Source of the DNA: Bacillus sp. WMMC1349
Lineage (GTDB): Bacteria; Bacillota; Bacilli; Bacillales; Bacillaceae
Direction of reading: 5' to 3'
Length of the DNA: 64,000 bases
Assembly (NCBI RefSeq): GCF_013155385.1
Contig: NZ_JABJUQ010000007.1
Coordinates: 2,028,001 to 2,092,000, forward strand
In this document: positions 52,691-64,000 of the stretch, in pieces
Position numbering within the stretch: position 1 is the first letter of the stretch
Layout: the number at the start of each line of letters is the position of its first letter
The notes under the pieces: model-generated
Told to the model about the DNA's origin: nothing
Database searches by the model: none
Seen by the model: the letters and a program-made list of their open reading frames with translations, nothing else
Made by a program: the position numbers and the translations under genes

Positions 52691-53220
52691 CTTCCAAATA
52701 ACAGTGTCACAATAATAACAGCGGCAATAACCCCTGTTAAATCGGCAAGCAGCCCTACTTTTAAAGCGTCCCCCATTTTTTTTATTCCAACCGCTCCAAA
52801 ATATACAGTGAGAACGTAGAGGGTGGTGTCTGTTGAGCCTTGCATTACAGATGCGAGCCTGCCGATAAAAGAATCTGGACCGTGAACAGCGATTAAATCT
52901 GTTGTCATACCAAGTGCAGCCGTTCCTGAAATTGGCCTGATGATCGCAAGTGGAACGACTTCTGTCGGCATGCCGATTGCTGTAAAAACAGGTTTTAACA
53001 AATCCATAAAAAAATCCAGTGCTCCAGAGGATCTGAAGACTGTAACAGCTACAAGCATACCGACCAAGTAAGGAATGATTGAAAAAGCAATTTGGATGCC
53101 TTCTTTTCCCCCTTCAACAAAAGCTTCATAAGTCGGAACTTTTCGAACTGTTCCATATAAAAGGATCGAGGCGATGATAAACGGGATAAGGGCTAAAGAA
53201 AGCCCATTAATGAATTCCAA
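52684..53220 (-). CDS. spmB: spore maturation protein SpmB
   Basis: A 178-residue membrane protein of the nucleoside-transporter/Gate domain type with four to five helices. With SpmA it is needed for dehydration of the spore core. Motifs such as RPISGTAALGMTTDL and MQGSTDTTLYVLTVYFG are characteristic. It is last in the dacB-spmA-spmB operon, 4 bp after spmA. Confidence 0.94.
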   Translation of the reverse strand: MEFINGLSLALIPFIIASILLYGTVRKVPTYEAFVEGGKEGIQIAFSIIPYLVGMLVAVTVFRSSGALDFFMDLLKPVFTAIGMPTEVVPLAIIRPISGTAALGMTTDLIAVHGPDSFIGRLASVMQGSTDTTLYVLTVYFGAVGIKKMGDALKVGLLADLTGVIAAVIIVTLLFGST

Positions 53221-53224
53221 ATTC

Positions 53225-53812
53225 TCACCCCTTCTTTTTTCTTTTATGGTAATAATACCTATCGATGATAATCGCGAAAATCCCTGAAATGAATGTTGCT
53301 AATATGCTAGGACCAACAATATCTGTTGGTGTTTTTGAGTCATATGTCATTCTCACAGCAATCACTGTTGTTGGAATCAATGTAATACATGATGTATTGA
53401 CTGCTAAAAAAGTGATCATCGAACGACTTGCTTCCGGCCGGTTTTGATTGAGCTGTTGCATTTGTTCCATAGCTTTAATGCCAAGCGGTGTTGCTGCATT
53501 CCCTAATCCGAAAAAATTAGCAATGAGATTAGATAAAATATAACCCATTGCTGGATGATCTGAGGGGATTTCCGGAAACAGTTTGGCGATAAACGGTCGG
53601 CACATTTTGCTGAGCTTTTCCAAGAGTCCGGACTGTTCCGCTATTTTCATCAACCCCAGCCAAAATACAAGAACACTGATAAGTCCAATTGCAATTGTAA
53701 CCGCTTCTTTTGCGCCTTTAAAAACCGCTTCATTGACATCCTGAACTGTTCCATTAAAAAAGGCAAATACGAGACCAATCACCGTTAAACCAACCCAAAT
53801 TATATTGACCAT
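53225..53812 (-). CDS. spmA: spore maturation protein SpmA
   Basis: A 195-residue membrane protein of the same Gate-domain type as SpmB, its partner. The [20 protein letters not shown] segment and the [18 protein letters not shown] helix are typical of SpmA. Its start overlaps the dacB end by 13 bp, so it is coupled. It acts in core dehydration in the forespore or mother cell. Confidence 0.94.
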   Translation of the reverse strand: MVNIIWVGLTVIGLVFAFFNGTVQDVNEAVFKGAKEAVTIAIGLISVLVFWLGLMKIAEQSGLLEKLSKMCRPFIAKLFPEIPSDHPAMGYILSNLIANFFGLGNAATPLGIKAMEQMQQLNQNRPEASRSMITFLAVNTSCITLIPTTVIAVRMTYDSKTPTDIVGPSILATFISGIFAIIIDRYYYHKRKKKG

Positions 53813-54951
53813 GTAGAACCGCCCGCAAACTTATGAAATATAGATTGAAAAGTCTCTATAAATGACTTTTTCGGTTTTTGATTCCGTTCATTTTCATAAA
53901 AAATCGGCAATTCAGCAATTGATTTACCTTTAAATATCACATTCATTGAACCGATAATATCTGGAATCGCCTCTTGATCTTTCTTCCACTTTCGTTTTGG
54001 TTTAAGAAGTGTTGTCTTAATCTTCACTTGTTTTTTTTCATCATCACTTAATAAATAGGTGACATCCCTTTTAATAAAAGCTTTGTTTCCATAAAAAGTA
54101 TCTTTCAAATCCGGTATTTCCCCTTTTTTAGCTAGTACATATGTTTTGTAGTGTTCGTACACATACTCAAACATCCGAATATGATCATCCCAATCATCAG
54201 GTGCATTTATTGTAACGGCAATTAAATCTGTGTTGTCCTTAGATGATGTTGACACAAGCGTTCGCTTGGCAAGTTTTGTGTATCCCGTCTTTCCTCCTGT
54301 ACTATAGCGATAAAGGCCGGTTAATAGTTTATTTTTGTTTTTCCAAACACCTTGCATTGTTTCAGCTTTGTAACGTTTTGTGCCAGAGATCTTCTGATAA
54401 GTCTTATCTTCCATCGCATATTTTGTTAATAGTGCCATGTCATAGGCTGTAGAATAGTGATTCTTATGATCATCCAGACCATGTGGATTTTGAAAAACAG
54501 TGTTTTCCATACCAATTTCAGTTGCTTTTTGATTCATCATATAAATAAAACCTTCCAAACTTCCACCGACATGTTCAGCAATCGCAACAGCCGCATCATT
54601 GCCGGATCTCAGCATCAAGCCGTACACAAGATCCTGAAGTTTTACCTTTTTTCCTCTTTTTAAATAGATGGAAGATCCTTCCGTTCTTACTGCCCTATCA
54701 CTGATGGTTACCATCTCGTCCAGCTTTCCTGATTCTATCGCTAAAATCGCTGTCATGATCTTTGTAATACTGGCAATCCGCCGTTTTTGATGCTCATTTT
54801 TAGCAAATAACACTCTGCCAGAATGTCCGTCTATAACAATTGCGCTTCTTGCACTGACATGTATTTGATGATTTGCTTTAGTCATTGGGGAAAAGGAAAA
54901 GATAAGAGAAATCATGAGTGTGACTTGTACAGCTCTTTTTAGAAAGCGCAT
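53800..54951 (-). CDS. dacB: D-alanyl-D-alanine carboxypeptidase DacB (PBP5*)
   Basis: A 383-residue secreted penicillin-binding protein. The signal peptide (1-26) is followed by the active-site SxxK (ASITKIM), SGN (RSGNDAA) and KTG (GGKTGYT) motifs. It trims D-Ala from spore cortex peptides, lowering cross-linking. ATG 54951 follows AAGGA by 9 nt; 54981 has no better site. A SigE promoter lies 30 bp upstream and spmA/spmB follow in the operon, so expression is in the mother cell. Confidence 0.94.
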   Translation of the reverse strand: MRFLKRAVQVTLMISLIFSFSPMTKANHQIHVSARSAIVIDGHSGRVLFAKNEHQKRRIASITKIMTAILAIESGKLDEMVTISDRAVRTEGSSIYLKRGKKVKLQDLVYGLMLRSGNDAAVAIAEHVGGSLEGFIYMMNQKATEIGMENTVFQNPHGLDDHKNHYSTAYDMALLTKYAMEDKTYQKISGTKRYKAETMQGVWKNKNKLLTGLYRYSTGGKTGYTKLAKRTLVSTSSKDNTDLIAVTINAPDDWDDHIRMFEYVYEHYKTYVLAKKGEIPDLKDTFYGNKAFIKRDVTYLLSDDEKKQVKIKTTLLKPKRKWKKDQEAIPDIIGSMNVIFKGKSIAELPIFYENERNQKPKKSFIETFQSIFHKFAGGSTWSI

Positions 54952-54980
54952 TTCCTCACGTCCTTGTAAGTATTTGTACA

Positions 54981-55008
54981 AGTTTATGCGCTTGTCTCAT
55001 GGTTATGA
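54981..55008 (-). promoter_or_regulatory. SigE-type promoter of dacB
   Basis: On the minus strand TCATAA, 14 nt, then CATAAACT, close to the SigE consensus (TCATATT ... CATACAHT). In B. subtilis, dacB-spmAB is under SigE. Confidence 0.65.
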
Positions 55009-55030
55009 ACATCAATTATACATTTTCAAG

Positions 55031-55066
55031 AAAAAAACTCCTCCTTAAACATAAGGAAGAGTTTTT
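55031..55066 (-). terminator. Rho-independent terminator of ypuI
   Basis: AAAAACTCTTCCTTA and TAAGGAGGAGTTTTT pair on the minus strand, ending in a T-run directly past the ypuI stop. Confidence 0.85.
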
Positions 55067-55073
55067 ATATAGG

Positions 55074-55595
55074 CTACATCATTTGGTAATTAGTGCCGTA
55101 GCATTCCAAGTTTTCTCTCATTGATTGATAGTATGTTTCAAGTGAAGCCATCAATTTTTCTAATGAGGCTGGTATCGATTCATGAAAACAAATCGCATTT
55201 CCTCCTGTATACAGTGCCCTGCTGTCTTCATACCATGTATCTTTTTTAGGAGAAAAGTATTCCTCGACACAGCGATGATAAATCTGATATAACACTCGTT
55301 CTGCAGCAGCGTCCTGAAATGGCTTTTGCTGAAGAATGATTTGACAAGTGTCAAGCCCTTCTTCACAGCAGACAGCAAGCTTTCTCAAATTACTAAGAAC
55401 CTCTCTATAATAAGCTTCTCGTCCTGGTTCTTCCGCTTTGAGGGATGTTAATGTTGTTTCATTTAAAAAATGATTCAACATTTGTACAGCCTCTGATAAA
55501 AATACGCCCGTTTGCTCAGTATGGGCTTTTGCCGCTGATTTTTTCATTGGTGTTGGCAACCTTCCTCTCATCACTTTGTTTCTCAATATATTCAT
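55074..55595 (-). CDS. ypuI: YpuI family protein (DUF3907)
   Basis: A 173-residue helical, soluble protein of DUF3907, found beside scpAB in Bacillus. The conserved Trp/Tyr and acidic pattern (PKKDTWYEDSRALYTGGNAI) is typical. ATG 55595 is chosen because GGGGGAG lies 7 nt upstream; a longer frame to 55661 has no site. Its function is unknown. Confidence 0.85.
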   Translation of the reverse strand: MNILRNKVMRGRLPTPMKKSAAKAHTEQTGVFLSEAVQMLNHFLNETTLTSLKAEEPGREAYYREVLSNLRKLAVCCEEGLDTCQIILQQKPFQDAAAERVLYQIYHRCVEEYFSPKKDTWYEDSRALYTGGNAICFHESIPASLEKLMASLETYYQSMRENLECYGTNYQMM

Positions 55596-55908
55596 TTGGA
55601 AACTCCCCCGACTTACGCTTCGCATAGAAGTAGTCGGAACTTCCCTAATCTCATATACCAAGCGATCCCCGTAGTTCCTTTACGGTTCTAGGCTAAATAA
55701 TAATTTGACTAGCAGCAAGACCGGACTTTTTGAAAATTGAAAGGGTTTTTTTGCCTTCTTGATGTGAATGCAACTTTGTTTGTACAAGATGTTACTCATC
55801 AAACTTAATACAGAAACGGATGTTCTCAAGCATTGGAAACTCCACCTTGTGTTTATGTCCTTCGAACGATCCTATTCTGTTTTACAACATCATATGACTT
55901 CTCGCAGA
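55596..55908. other. intergenic ypuI - scpB, partial echo of ypuI start
   Basis: About 310 bp. On the minus strand GGTGGAGTTTCCA followed by ATGCTTGAGAACATC opens a 13-codon frame (MLENIRFCIKFDE) at about 55835-55794. It resembles the ribosome site and start of ypuI (GGGGGAGTTTCCAAATG...). It may be a truncated duplicate. No other gene is seen. Confidence 0.3.
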
Positions 55909-56499
55909 TTAAGTTAGATCTTCAAATGTTTGATTAAATTTTTCAAAGAATAGATCAGCTTCTTCTTGGACACCTTCATCTATATTTTCCGGAAGCGGTG
56001 GAAGCTCATCCAGTGCCTTTAATCCAAATTGTTCAAGAAAAGTCTCTGTTGTTCCATACAAAATGGCTCGTCCAGGACCGTCTGCGCGACCAACTTCACA
56101 TAAAAGTGCTTTAGCAACAAGACTATGAAGAATCCGTTCTGATTTGACTCCCCTAATATCTTCAATTTCCGCCCTTGTAATAGGTTGTTTATAAGATACA
56201 ATGGCTAGCACTTCAAGCGCTGCTTGAGAAAGTCCTTTTGAAGGAACTTCAACTAGTCTTTTCAAATAAACGGCATAGTCTTTTTTTGTTGAGAGCATGT
56301 AATGATCTGCATATTCGATAAGCTCTATTCCTCTATCTGTTTGATGGTAGTTTTCCTTGACATCTTTCATAATATCTTGAAGCTCGGTTTCGTTTATATC
56401 TAAGACAGACATAAGCTGTTTTTTTGTGAGACCTTCATCACCTGCTGTATATAGCAAAGCTTCAACAATGGCCTGCCAATTCACGATATCAAGCGTCAT
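55909..56499 (-). CDS. scpB: segregation and condensation protein ScpB
   Basis: A 196-residue protein with two winged-helix domains, the kite partner of the SMC condensin. The helix-turn-helix segments [21 protein letters not shown] and [15 protein letters not shown] match ScpB. ATG 56499 begins MTLDIVNWQ as in B. subtilis; it overlaps the scpA end by 11 bp. Together with ScpA and SMC it compacts the chromosome. Confidence 0.95.
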   Translation of the reverse strand: MTLDIVNWQAIVEALLYTAGDEGLTKKQLMSVLDINETELQDIMKDVKENYHQTDRGIELIEYADHYMLSTKKDYAVYLKRLVEVPSKGLSQAALEVLAIVSYKQPITRAEIEDIRGVKSERILHSLVAKALLCEVGRADGPGRAILYGTTETFLEQFGLKALDELPPLPENIDEGVQEEADLFFEKFNQTFEDLT

Positions 56500-57247
56500 G
56501 AATCGTTTCACTCCCTGTTATGTAAATATCAGAAAAGTTGTGTTCTTGGTCAATCACAATCAATTGTTTTTTCATCAACTCTAAAATCGCTAAAAAAGTC
56601 ACGACTAAATGTTCTTTCTCTTCATTTGGAAATAATTCCATAAAGTTCATTCTTGCGCTAGTCGTTTTCAAATTGGTCATAATTTGGTTCATTCTCTCCT
56701 CAATTGGGATTTCTTGCCGAGTAATTCTTGTTTCCTTAGGGCGATTGATTTTTTTCCGAGTCAGCACTTTTTGAAATGCACCTAACATGTCATAAACGGT
56801 CACAGAAAGCTTTTGTTCGCTCAAATTGACTTCCTTAGCATAATCACTTAAATCACTTGGTGGTTTGGCAAACGATTTTTGCCTTTCTTCTTCACGTTCT
56901 TTTAAGTTTTGTGCTGCCTTCTTATATTTTCGATACTCTATCAGTTTTTCAATCAGTTCTTCGCGCGGGTCCTCTTCTTCTTCAAGAAACTCCTCGTCAA
57001 ACAGGTCTTCCTCTTGTTTCGGGAGAAGCATCCGACTCTTTATACTTAGGAGGGTTGCAGCCATCACCAAATACTCGCTTGCCACATCCAGTTCAAGCTC
57101 TTGCATTGTATGCACATATAATAAATATTGCTCAGTTATTTTCGCAACAGGTATATCATAAATGTCTATCTCGAGCCGGTTGATTAAGTGTAAAAGCAAA
57201 TCCAAAGGTCCTTCAAACGCCTCGATTTTCACCTGATATTCGATCAT
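56489..57247 (-). CDS. scpA: segregation and condensation protein ScpA
   Basis: A 252-residue kleisin. The N-terminal domain ([19 protein letters not shown]) binds the SMC neck and the C-terminal winged helix binds the SMC head; the acidic linker ([16 protein letters not shown]) binds ScpB. It is coupled to scpB, downstream. Length and motifs match the family. Confidence 0.96.
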   Translation of the reverse strand: MIEYQVKIEAFEGPLDLLLHLINRLEIDIYDIPVAKITEQYLLYVHTMQELELDVASEYLVMAATLLSIKSRMLLPKQEEDLFDEEFLEEEEDPREELIEKLIEYRKYKKAAQNLKEREEERQKSFAKPPSDLSDYAKEVNLSEQKLSVTVYDMLGAFQKVLTRKKINRPKETRITRQEIPIEERMNQIMTNLKTTSARMNFMELFPNEEKEHLVVTFLAILELMKKQLIVIDQEHNFSDIYITGSETIHDA

Positions 57248-57375
57248 TCATTCTCACCATTTTCAAAATCACTTCTTAGCCTGTCTTTCTTAGCTACACT
57301 TTAGTATAAATTACGGTCTATATGAAGTCCAATATAATTTAAGAAATGACCGTTTCTCTTAAAAAATGAATGGTT

Positions 57376-57403
57376 TTGCGACATTTCTTTTCTATGGTAC
57401 ACT
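57376..57403 (+). promoter_or_regulatory. probable promoter of ypuF (TTGCGA-16-TACACT)
   Basis: TTGCGA and TACACT with an extended TG element are 16 nt apart, 24 bp upstream of the ypuF start. Confidence 0.5.
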
Positions 57404-57427
57404 TTAACGGAAAAAGGAGAATGTAAA

Positions 57428-57931
57428 ATGTACCCTTCAGCTTATATTCATTATTTGACCGAATTTCATGTAGAACGAGATTATTTTGAGTGTCACGAAA
57501 TTTTGGAGGAATATTGGAAGAAAGATCCTCCCCAAGCTAGAAAACGTTATTGGGTTGGCTTCATTCAGTTAGCTGTCGCTCTCTATCATCAAAGGAGAAA
57601 CAACTTTATTGGAGCAAAGCGTTTAATAGCAAACAGTCTTAGCATTCTAGAAAAAGAAAAGGCTGCTGTTGAATCTCTCGGACTGGATCATGAAGATTTA
57701 ATCAACCTCTTAAAACAAACTGATCAAAAAATAGCAGCTCAGTCTCCATACGAAAGCATCATGCTTCCTCTCACTGATCAAGCCCTCATCAAAGCTTGTC
57801 AAAAACAGAGCAAATCAAATAGCGGTCAACCAAATGATTTTCTCATTCATAAACATCGACTAAGAGACCGTACTGATGTACTGCAGGCGCGAGAAAAGGC
57901 AAAAATGCTTCGAAAAAAGAACAGAGACTAA
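57428..57931 (+). CDS. ypuF: DUF309 family protein YpuF
   Basis: A 167-residue cytosolic helical protein of DUF309. The hallmark ECHEILEEYWKKDPP and the FIQLAVALYHQRRNN segments are intact, with conserved His and Glu that may bind a metal. It is divergent from scpAB and converges on ribT with a shared terminator. The function of DUF309 is not known. AAAGGAGA precedes the ATG. Confidence 0.88.
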   Translation: MYPSAYIHYLTEFHVERDYFECHEILEEYWKKDPPQARKRYWVGFIQLAVALYHQRRNNFIGAKRLIANSLSILEKEKAAVESLGLDHEDLINLLKQTDQKIAAQSPYESIMLPLTDQALIKACQKQSKSNSGQPNDFLIHKHRLRDRTDVLQAREKAKMLRKKNRD

Positions 57932-57943
57932 CTGTTAGTCTCT
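57913..57943 (-). terminator. terminator at end of rib operon
   Basis: AGAGACTAAC and GTTAGTCTCT form a perfect 10-bp stem, followed by GTTCTTTTTT on the minus strand, right after the ribT stop. Confidence 0.85.
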
Positions 57944-57945
57944 GC

Positions 57946-58329
<384 letters not shown>

Positions 58330-58421
58330 TCAATATTCAAAATATGGATCTAACGAAGGCTAGTCGCTTCACATCACATTATAAACATTTTTATATCCTT
58401 TTTAAACTGTTTTTGAGGAAT

Positions 58422-58886
58422 TTAATGTAGCGTTCGTGTCAGATTTGCCATTTCAATTGCTGCTACAGCTGCTTCGGCACCCTTATTCCCGGCTTTCGTT
58501 CCAGCCCGTTCAATAGCTTGTTCTATCGTTTCTGTTGTGACAATTCCAAAGATCACCGGAATACCGGTCGACACGCTGCTTTGAGCGATACCCTTGGCTG
58601 CTTCATTACAAACGTAATCATAGTGGCTTGTAGCACCTCTAATCACTGTCCCTAATGTAATGATGGCATCATACTTTTTAGACTCAGCCATCTTTTTTGC
58701 AATTAGCGGAATTTCAAATGCGCCCGGGACCCATGCCACATCGATATCATCTGATTTAACTCCATGTCTCATTAGCGTATCTTCTGCTCCACTTAACAGT
58801 TTACTTGTAATAAAATCATTGAATCTTGAAACAACAATCCCGATTTTTAAGTCTGCTCCTATGACATGACCTTCAATTTTATTCAT
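58422..58886 (-). CDS. ribH: 6,7-dimethyl-8-ribityllumazine synthase RibH
   Basis: A 154-residue lumazine synthase. It joins dihydroxybutanone phosphate with the pyrimidine to make lumazine, and assembles into a 60-subunit shell. The catalytic His88 (RGATSHYDY) and the WVPGAFEIP loop are present. It lies 35 bp after ribBA in the rib operon. Confidence 0.96.
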   Translation of the reverse strand: MNKIEGHVIGADLKIGIVVSRFNDFITSKLLSGAEDTLMRHGVKSDDIDVAWVPGAFEIPLIAKKMAESKKYDAIITLGTVIRGATSHYDYVCNEAAKGIAQSSVSTGIPVIFGIVTTETIEQAIERAGTKAGNKGAEAAVAAIEMANLTRTLH

Positions 58887-58921
58887 ATGAATCCCGTCCT
58901 TTTTTTGTGAAGTTTTTATTT

Positions 58922-60118
58922 TTAAAAGTGAAGTAAATGCCCTAACTTTGATTTTTTTGTTTTTAAATAGTGTTCATTATCTTTATTCATTTCCATTTGC
59001 AATGGAATTCGTTCAGTGATTGTCAAGCCGTAGCCTTCAAGTCCGGCAAGTTTTCTCGGGTTGTTTGTTAAAAGCTTGATTTTTTTCACGCCGAGATCCC
59101 TTAAGATTTGGGCGCCAATTCCATAATTTCTTAAATCAGGGAGAAAACCGAGTTCTTCATTAGCCTGGACTGTATCATAGCCTTCTTCTTGAAGTTTATA
59201 GGCTTTTAATTTATTGATTAAACCGATGCCTCTCCCCTCCTGTCTTAAGTACAAGAGCACACCGCGTCCAGCTTTTTCAATTTGCGACAGTGCAGCGGCA
59301 AGCTGCGGACCGCAGTCACAGCGGTGGGAACTAAAGACATCACCAGTTAAACACTCTGAATGAACACGAACAAGCACAGGCTCATCATCAAAAGGGATAT
59401 CTCCTTTAATAAGGGCAAGATGCTCTTTCTGATCGATTTCATTTGTATATCCAACACAATGAAATGTACCGAAATCAGTTGGAAGTGTAATGTTTACTTC
59501 ACGATTGATCAATGTTCCTGCACTGTACCGGTATTCGATCAAATCCTTAATCATAATCATTTTCAAACCGTGCTGTTTAGCAATCTCTTTTAACTGCGGC
59601 ACCCTTGCCATTGTGCCGTCTTCATTCATAATTTCACATATCACACCCGCTGGTACCGAACCAGCTGCCATTGCAAGATCAACAGTGGCTTCTGTGTGCC
59701 CTGCTCTTTTTAAGACTCCACCTTTTTTAGCGATCAATGGAAAAATATGTCCTGGTCTTTTAAAATCATGTGGAACTGCTGTTTCATCGATCAGCGCTTT
59801 AACTGTCAATGACCGTTCCTGTGCGCTGATCCCTGTTTTAGTCTCCCGATGATCCACAGATACTGTAAAAGCAGTTTGATGGGAATCGGTATTTTCGTCA
59901 ACCATTGGATAAAGATCAAGCTTTAATGCAATTTCTTCACTAAGGGGCGCACAAATTAAACCTCTGCCATGCGCCGCCATAAAATTAATCATTTCAGGTG
60001 TTGCATACTCTGCAAGTGCAACAAAGTCGCCTTCATTTTCCCTATCTTCATCATCAACTACAATAATCGCTTTTCCTTGTTTCAGATCAGATATGGCTTC
60101 GTCAATTGTATTAAACAT
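58922..60118 (-). CDS. ribBA: bifunctional DHBP synthase / GTP cyclohydrolase II RibBA
   Basis: A 398-residue enzyme. The N-terminal domain (about 1-200) makes dihydroxybutanone phosphate: [12 protein letters not shown] carries the metal-binding Glu. The C-terminal domain opens GTP and has the zinc Cys set [15 protein letters not shown] and the catalytic RQEGRGIGL. It follows ribE by 17 bp in the operon. Confidence 0.96.
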   Translation of the reverse strand: MFNTIDEAISDLKQGKAIIVVDDEDRENEGDFVALAEYATPEMINFMAAHGRGLICAPLSEEIALKLDLYPMVDENTDSHQTAFTVSVDHRETKTGISAQERSLTVKALIDETAVPHDFKRPGHIFPLIAKKGGVLKRAGHTEATVDLAMAAGSVPAGVICEIMNEDGTMARVPQLKEIAKQHGLKMIMIKDLIEYRYSAGTLINREVNITLPTDFGTFHCVGYTNEIDQKEHLALIKGDIPFDDEPVLVRVHSECLTGDVFSSHRCDCGPQLAAALSQIEKAGRGVLLYLRQEGRGIGLINKLKAYKLQEEGYDTVQANEELGFLPDLRNYGIGAQILRDLGVKKIKLLTNNPRKLAGLEGYGLTITERIPLQMEMNKDNEHYLKTKKSKLGHLLHF

Positions 60119-60135
60119 CCTTCTCTCGCCCCTTT

Positions 60136-60786
60136 TTAATGAAAGCCGTTTTCTTTTAAAAACGCTTCAGTCAATGTGCTGCTCTCTGTTTTCACATTTG
60201 CTTGATGGAGAAATCTGTAAATGTATTTGCCGATCAAATCACATTCAATATTAACAATACTTCCTACTTTTTTTTCGGAAAAAATCGTCTCGTCCAACGT
60301 ATGAGGAATCAATGAGACTGTCACTTGGTTATCAGTTAATCCAAATATCGTCAAACTTACACCATCAACAGCGATTGAACCTTTCATCACTAGAAATTTT
60401 GTCAATGATGGTGAAACATCTAAACAATAGTATATGGAATTTTCCGCTTTTTTTATCCGCACGATTGAACCTGTCCCATCAACATGACCTGATACCATAT
60501 GTCCGCCAAAACGACCGTTAGTTGCCATCGCTCTTTCTAGATTGACAGAACTTCCGATTGTCAAACGACCGAGAGATGTGGCTTTCAGCGTTTCCAACAT
60601 AACATCAGCGGTAAACTGGTCTTTTTGACATTCATGGACAGTAAGACAAACACCATTGACAGCAATACTATCACCAAGGTTGACATCCTCTGTCACTTTG
60701 CTAGCTTTAATAAGTAATGACATGGCATGATCTGTCTTTTTCATACCAATGATCGTGCCGATTTCTTCAATAATGCCTGTAAACAT
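60136..60786 (-). CDS. ribE: riboflavin synthase alpha subunit RibE
   Basis: A 216-residue enzyme that forms riboflavin from two lumazines. Its two tandem lumazine-binding repeats are seen at [10 protein letters not shown] and [15 protein letters not shown] 60786 follows GGTGGTG; ATG 60795 is inside that site. It starts 10 bp after ribD. Confidence 0.96.
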   Translation of the reverse strand: MFTGIIEEIGTIIGMKKTDHAMSLLIKASKVTEDVNLGDSIAVNGVCLTVHECQKDQFTADVMLETLKATSLGRLTIGSSVNLERAMATNGRFGGHMVSGHVDGTGSIVRIKKAENSIYYCLDVSPSLTKFLVMKGSIAVDGVSLTIFGLTDNQVTVSLIPHTLDETIFSEKKVGSIVNIECDLIGKYIYRFLHQANVKTESSTLTEAFLKENGFH

Positions 60787-60796
60787 GGGCACCACC

Positions 60797-62150
<1,354 letters not shown>

Positions 62151-62177
62151 AATCGATATTTTCTTGTCCTTATCGGT

Positions 62178-62206
62178 ATTATAGCTTTGAATATCTGAAT
62201 TTGCAA
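62178..62206 (-). promoter_or_regulatory. promoter of rib operon (TTGCAA-17-TATAAT)
   Basis: TTGCAA and a perfect TATAAT with 17-nt spacer on the minus strand; the start site would be near 62171, about 20 nt before the aptamer. Confidence 0.8.
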
Positions 62207-62211
62207 TCGAT

Positions 62212-62556
62212 TTAATTCGCCACTTTTACTACTTTAATTAATCCATCAATTCGATTTTCCTTACTGAAGTAAGCCTTTACTTTGTCCCCTTTTTGAATAT
62301 CGGAAAGGTCTTGATTTAAATTTTTTTCGTCAAAAATAATCTTTGTTCCGTTGTCTGAGATACCATGGTACTCAGTACCATCGACTTTTGTAATTTTATA
62401 TTGAATAATGGTATAGTTCTTTTCCTCAGATGAAATGGTTTGGCTGAGTGCCGTTGAAACGTCTTGCATAGTCCCATTTTTCAAATAGTAAAAACCACCT
62501 GCCAAGACCGCCGCTAACACTAACAACAGTGTGAGTTTCATTTTTATTTTTCCCAT
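62212..62556 (-). CDS. ypuD: YpuD-like small exported protein
   Basis: A 114-residue protein with one N-terminal hydrophobic anchor (about 6-22) and a small beta-rich extracellular domain (YTIIQYKITKVDGTEYHGIS). Position and pattern agree with YpuD of B. subtilis, whose function is unknown. ATG 62556 follows GGGGG by 8 nt. It ends 6 bp before the rib operon promoter. Confidence 0.75.
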   Translation of the reverse strand: MGKIKMKLTLLLVLAAVLAGGFYYLKNGTMQDVSTALSQTISSEEKNYTIIQYKITKVDGTEYHGISDNGTKIIFDEKNLNQDLSDIQKGDKVKAYFSKENRIDGLIKVVKVAN

Positions 62557-62719
62557 GATCATAACCCCCAGAACACATTCTAAAATATCATATGTTTTAT
62601 TCGAATTTTTGATGAAATTTCAGACGGAAAAAATATTTGTTTATTTCATTATAACGCAAACGGGAGGCAAATCGTTTCAAATTGCAATCAAACACTTTTT
62701 TAAATCTTTTTGAGTAGTG

Positions 62720-62751
62720 AAAAAGATCCCGTTTGAAGGGGGACCTTTTTG
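62720..62751. terminator. bidirectional hairpin terminator
   Basis: AAAAAGATCCC pairs with GGGGACCTTTTT, with T on both strands. No gene for it to end is recognised on the left, so it may be left over from a lost gene. Confidence 0.5.
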
Positions 62752-63167
62752 CATCTTAGTGAAATTTGATATCTCCGCTTTTTCTGATTATGCCTGTCTT
62801 TCGGCATAAGAGCCATTCCAAAATTTTCTGATAAAATTCAGATATACTTTTTGATTTACATGCATTAAAAATGTACTCTCTTGTTTTTCTTATATTCATG
62901 AAAAAACACACCCAAGAGTCATTTGATTTACCCTCACTGTTGGTTGCCCTACACTATTTGGAACAATTCCGCTTACAGATTCACACATTGCTTATGAATG
63001 GTCAAATCAAGTTGTGTATTCTCGTTTCGTATACCTAACATGACATATGCAAATTAAACCATTGTGCAGTCCCTTAATCAGGATTACCCTAAAAACTACC
63101 TCTAAAATCGGTGTCCAAATAAAACACCACAAACATTAGAAATGTTTTATTTTAAAAATGAAGAGAA
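62752..63167. other. intergenic, no gene recognised
   Basis: About 415 bp. TTATGCC/GGCATAA hairpins near 62787-62811 and nothing else. B. subtilis carries sipS in this neighbourhood; no signal peptidase motif was seen here. Confidence 0.4.
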
Positions 63168-63208
63168 AATAAAAAGACATGGCTCGGTAAAATGCCGAAC
63201 GCATGCCC
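63168..63208 (-). terminator. Rho-independent terminator of ppiB
   Basis: GGCATGCGTTCGG and CCGAGCCATG pair on the minus strand and are followed by TTTTTATTTT, about 55 bp past the ppiB stop. Confidence 0.75.
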
Positions 63209-63263
63209 TTAAATTGCCCAATCTGGTCCTGCTCTTCATTTAGCATGTGGGGATATATTGAAG

Positions 63264-63701
63264 TTAAACTTCAAACACTTCAACCTTTTCCATGCCTTGC
63301 CCTTGATCCATTGACGTCACAGCATCAAGACCTGAGGTCACTTTTCCAAATACAGTGTGAACACCGTTTAAATGTGGTTGTGGTTCATGAACGATAAAGA
63401 ATTGGCTGCCACCCGTATCTTTTCCGGCATGTGCCATTGAGAGTGAACCAGCCTCATGTTGATGAGGATTCCCTTCTGTTTCACACTTAATTGTGTAGCC
63501 TGGACCGCCTGTACCGGTACCGTTCGGACATCCTCCTTGGCTGACAAAGCCCGGAATAACCCGATGAAATTTCAGACCATTATAAAATCCTTCATTAGCA
63601 AGTTTTTCAAAATTTGCCACAGTGCCTGGTGCTGCGTCTTCATATAATTCAAATTCGATTTTTTTGCCGTTGGTTAACTGTATGTATCCTTTTTTAGCCA
63701 T
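63264..63701 (-). CDS. ppiB: peptidyl-prolyl cis-trans isomerase PpiB (cyclophilin)
   Basis: A 145-residue cytosolic cyclophilin. The active-site motifs [27 protein letters not shown] and the later HTVFGKV are complete. It catalyses proline isomerisation in protein folding. ATG 63701 is taken (AGGAG 9-10 nt upstream); ATG 63707 is a near alternative. A conserved neighbour of the rib operon in Bacillus. Confidence 0.96.
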   Translation of the reverse strand: MAKKGYIQLTNGKKIEFELYEDAAPGTVANFEKLANEGFYNGLKFHRVIPGFVSQGGCPNGTGTGGPGYTIKCETEGNPHQHEAGSLSMAHAGKDTGGSQFFIVHEPQPHLNGVHTVFGKVTSGLDAVTSMDQGQGMEKVEVFEV

Positions 63702-63707
63702 CTTCAT

Positions 63708-64000
63708 TCTCTCCTTTCATTTTCAAACCTCATTATATAATATCAAACATTTACTTTAAATAAACAAGTATTTGGCTAAATTTATTGATTTCGATAAAAT
63801 ACACTTTATAAGCAAATTTTTTATGATGGGAGGTTGATGGTTGTGTTGTTTTTCTACTATGACAAAATCATCAATAAAAAGAGGAGGTATATCTCATATT
63901 AAAACCATTTGAAACCTCCCGTACTTTTCAATCGTCTATATTTCGGAACCGATGAATTTCGTTCCGGCAGGCTTCTCAAATCGAACAGCAATTCTGCCTG
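63708..64000. other. right edge: promoter-like region and fragmentary frames
   Basis: TTGATT, 16 nt, TATAAG near 63785-63812 could be a plus-strand promoter. ATG 63837 after GGGAGG opens a 21-codon frame (MVVLFFYYDKIINKKRRYIS) ending at 63902, and GAGGAGG lies inside it as if for a second gene. Frames beyond that are broken (LKPFETSRTFQSSIF, then a stop; SEPMNFVPAGFSNRTAILP in another frame). Either a decayed gene begins here or an incomplete one continues beyond the window. Not identified. Confidence 0.3.

Overview
This window comes from the chromosome of a low-GC, spore-forming member of the Bacillaceae related to, but clearly distinct from, Bacillus subtilis. The evidence is the Shine-Dalgarno style (AGGAGG), the sporulation genes (cotD-like, gerT, spmA, spmB, dacB, sqhC), promoters matching SigK, SigE, SigX and probably SigD, and long blocks of genes in B. 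subtilis order. No tRNA, rRNA, CRISPR array or intact insertion sequence was seen. All calls were made by eye; no alignment or search was run.

Layout. (1) 0-9 kb is an accessory edge. It holds an AT-rich pair of unknown genes, a decayed toxin/immunity cassette, a palindromic element, a YbaK deacylase, a chromosomal class B1 metallo-beta-lactamase, a CotD-type spore coat gene, a divergent TetR/YhgE-like pair, azoreductase and small hydrophilic proteins. (2) 9-36 kb follows the B. subtilis dhaS to yojE neighbourhood: dhaS, a TetR-SDR operon, sqhC-sodF, an inserted ABC-F gene with an attenuator leader, yocR/yocS, odhAB, the MoxR/VWA pair yojN-yojO, a sodC paralogue, cwlS, the MATE pump yojI, the bacillithiol deacetylase operon (bshB2-yojF), rarD and gerT. 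(3) 35-43 kb resembles the yoaJ/yod region: expansin, yodB/yodC, an MFS pump, ctpA, yodH, yodI, a broken yodJ and an M23 peptidase. (4) 43-64 kb is the conserved sigX-rsiX / resABCDE / rluB / spmAB-dacB / scpAB / riboflavin block, ending in ppiB. In B. subtilis the yod block and the sigX block lie far apart, so the window contains a synteny junction near 42-43.2 kb, exactly where yodJ is broken.

How the genes work together. odhAB (TCA cycle), resABC (cytochrome c maturation) and resDE (redox/oxygen response) serve respiration. The rib operon under an FMN riboswitch makes flavins. sodF, sodC, yodB/yodC, azoR and bshB2 form a redox and electrophile-stress layer. dacB/spmAB, cotD, gerT, sqhC and cwlS act in the cell wall and spore. 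ScpA/ScpB are the kleisin and partner of SMC condensin. Envelope and antibiotic defence appears as SigX/RsiX, the ABC-F gene with its leader, the metallo-beta-lactamase and three export pumps.

The least ordinary content is the decayed polymorphic-toxin cassette at the left edge, two related families of palindromic repeats (two long copies flank the MATE gene in inverted orientation), the leader-peptide/terminator region of the ABC-F gene, the nonsense-mutated yodJ at the junction, a SodC paralogue that appears to keep all metal ligands, and several small unnamed genes in defined operons. I did not find a convincing, wholly new multi-gene system.
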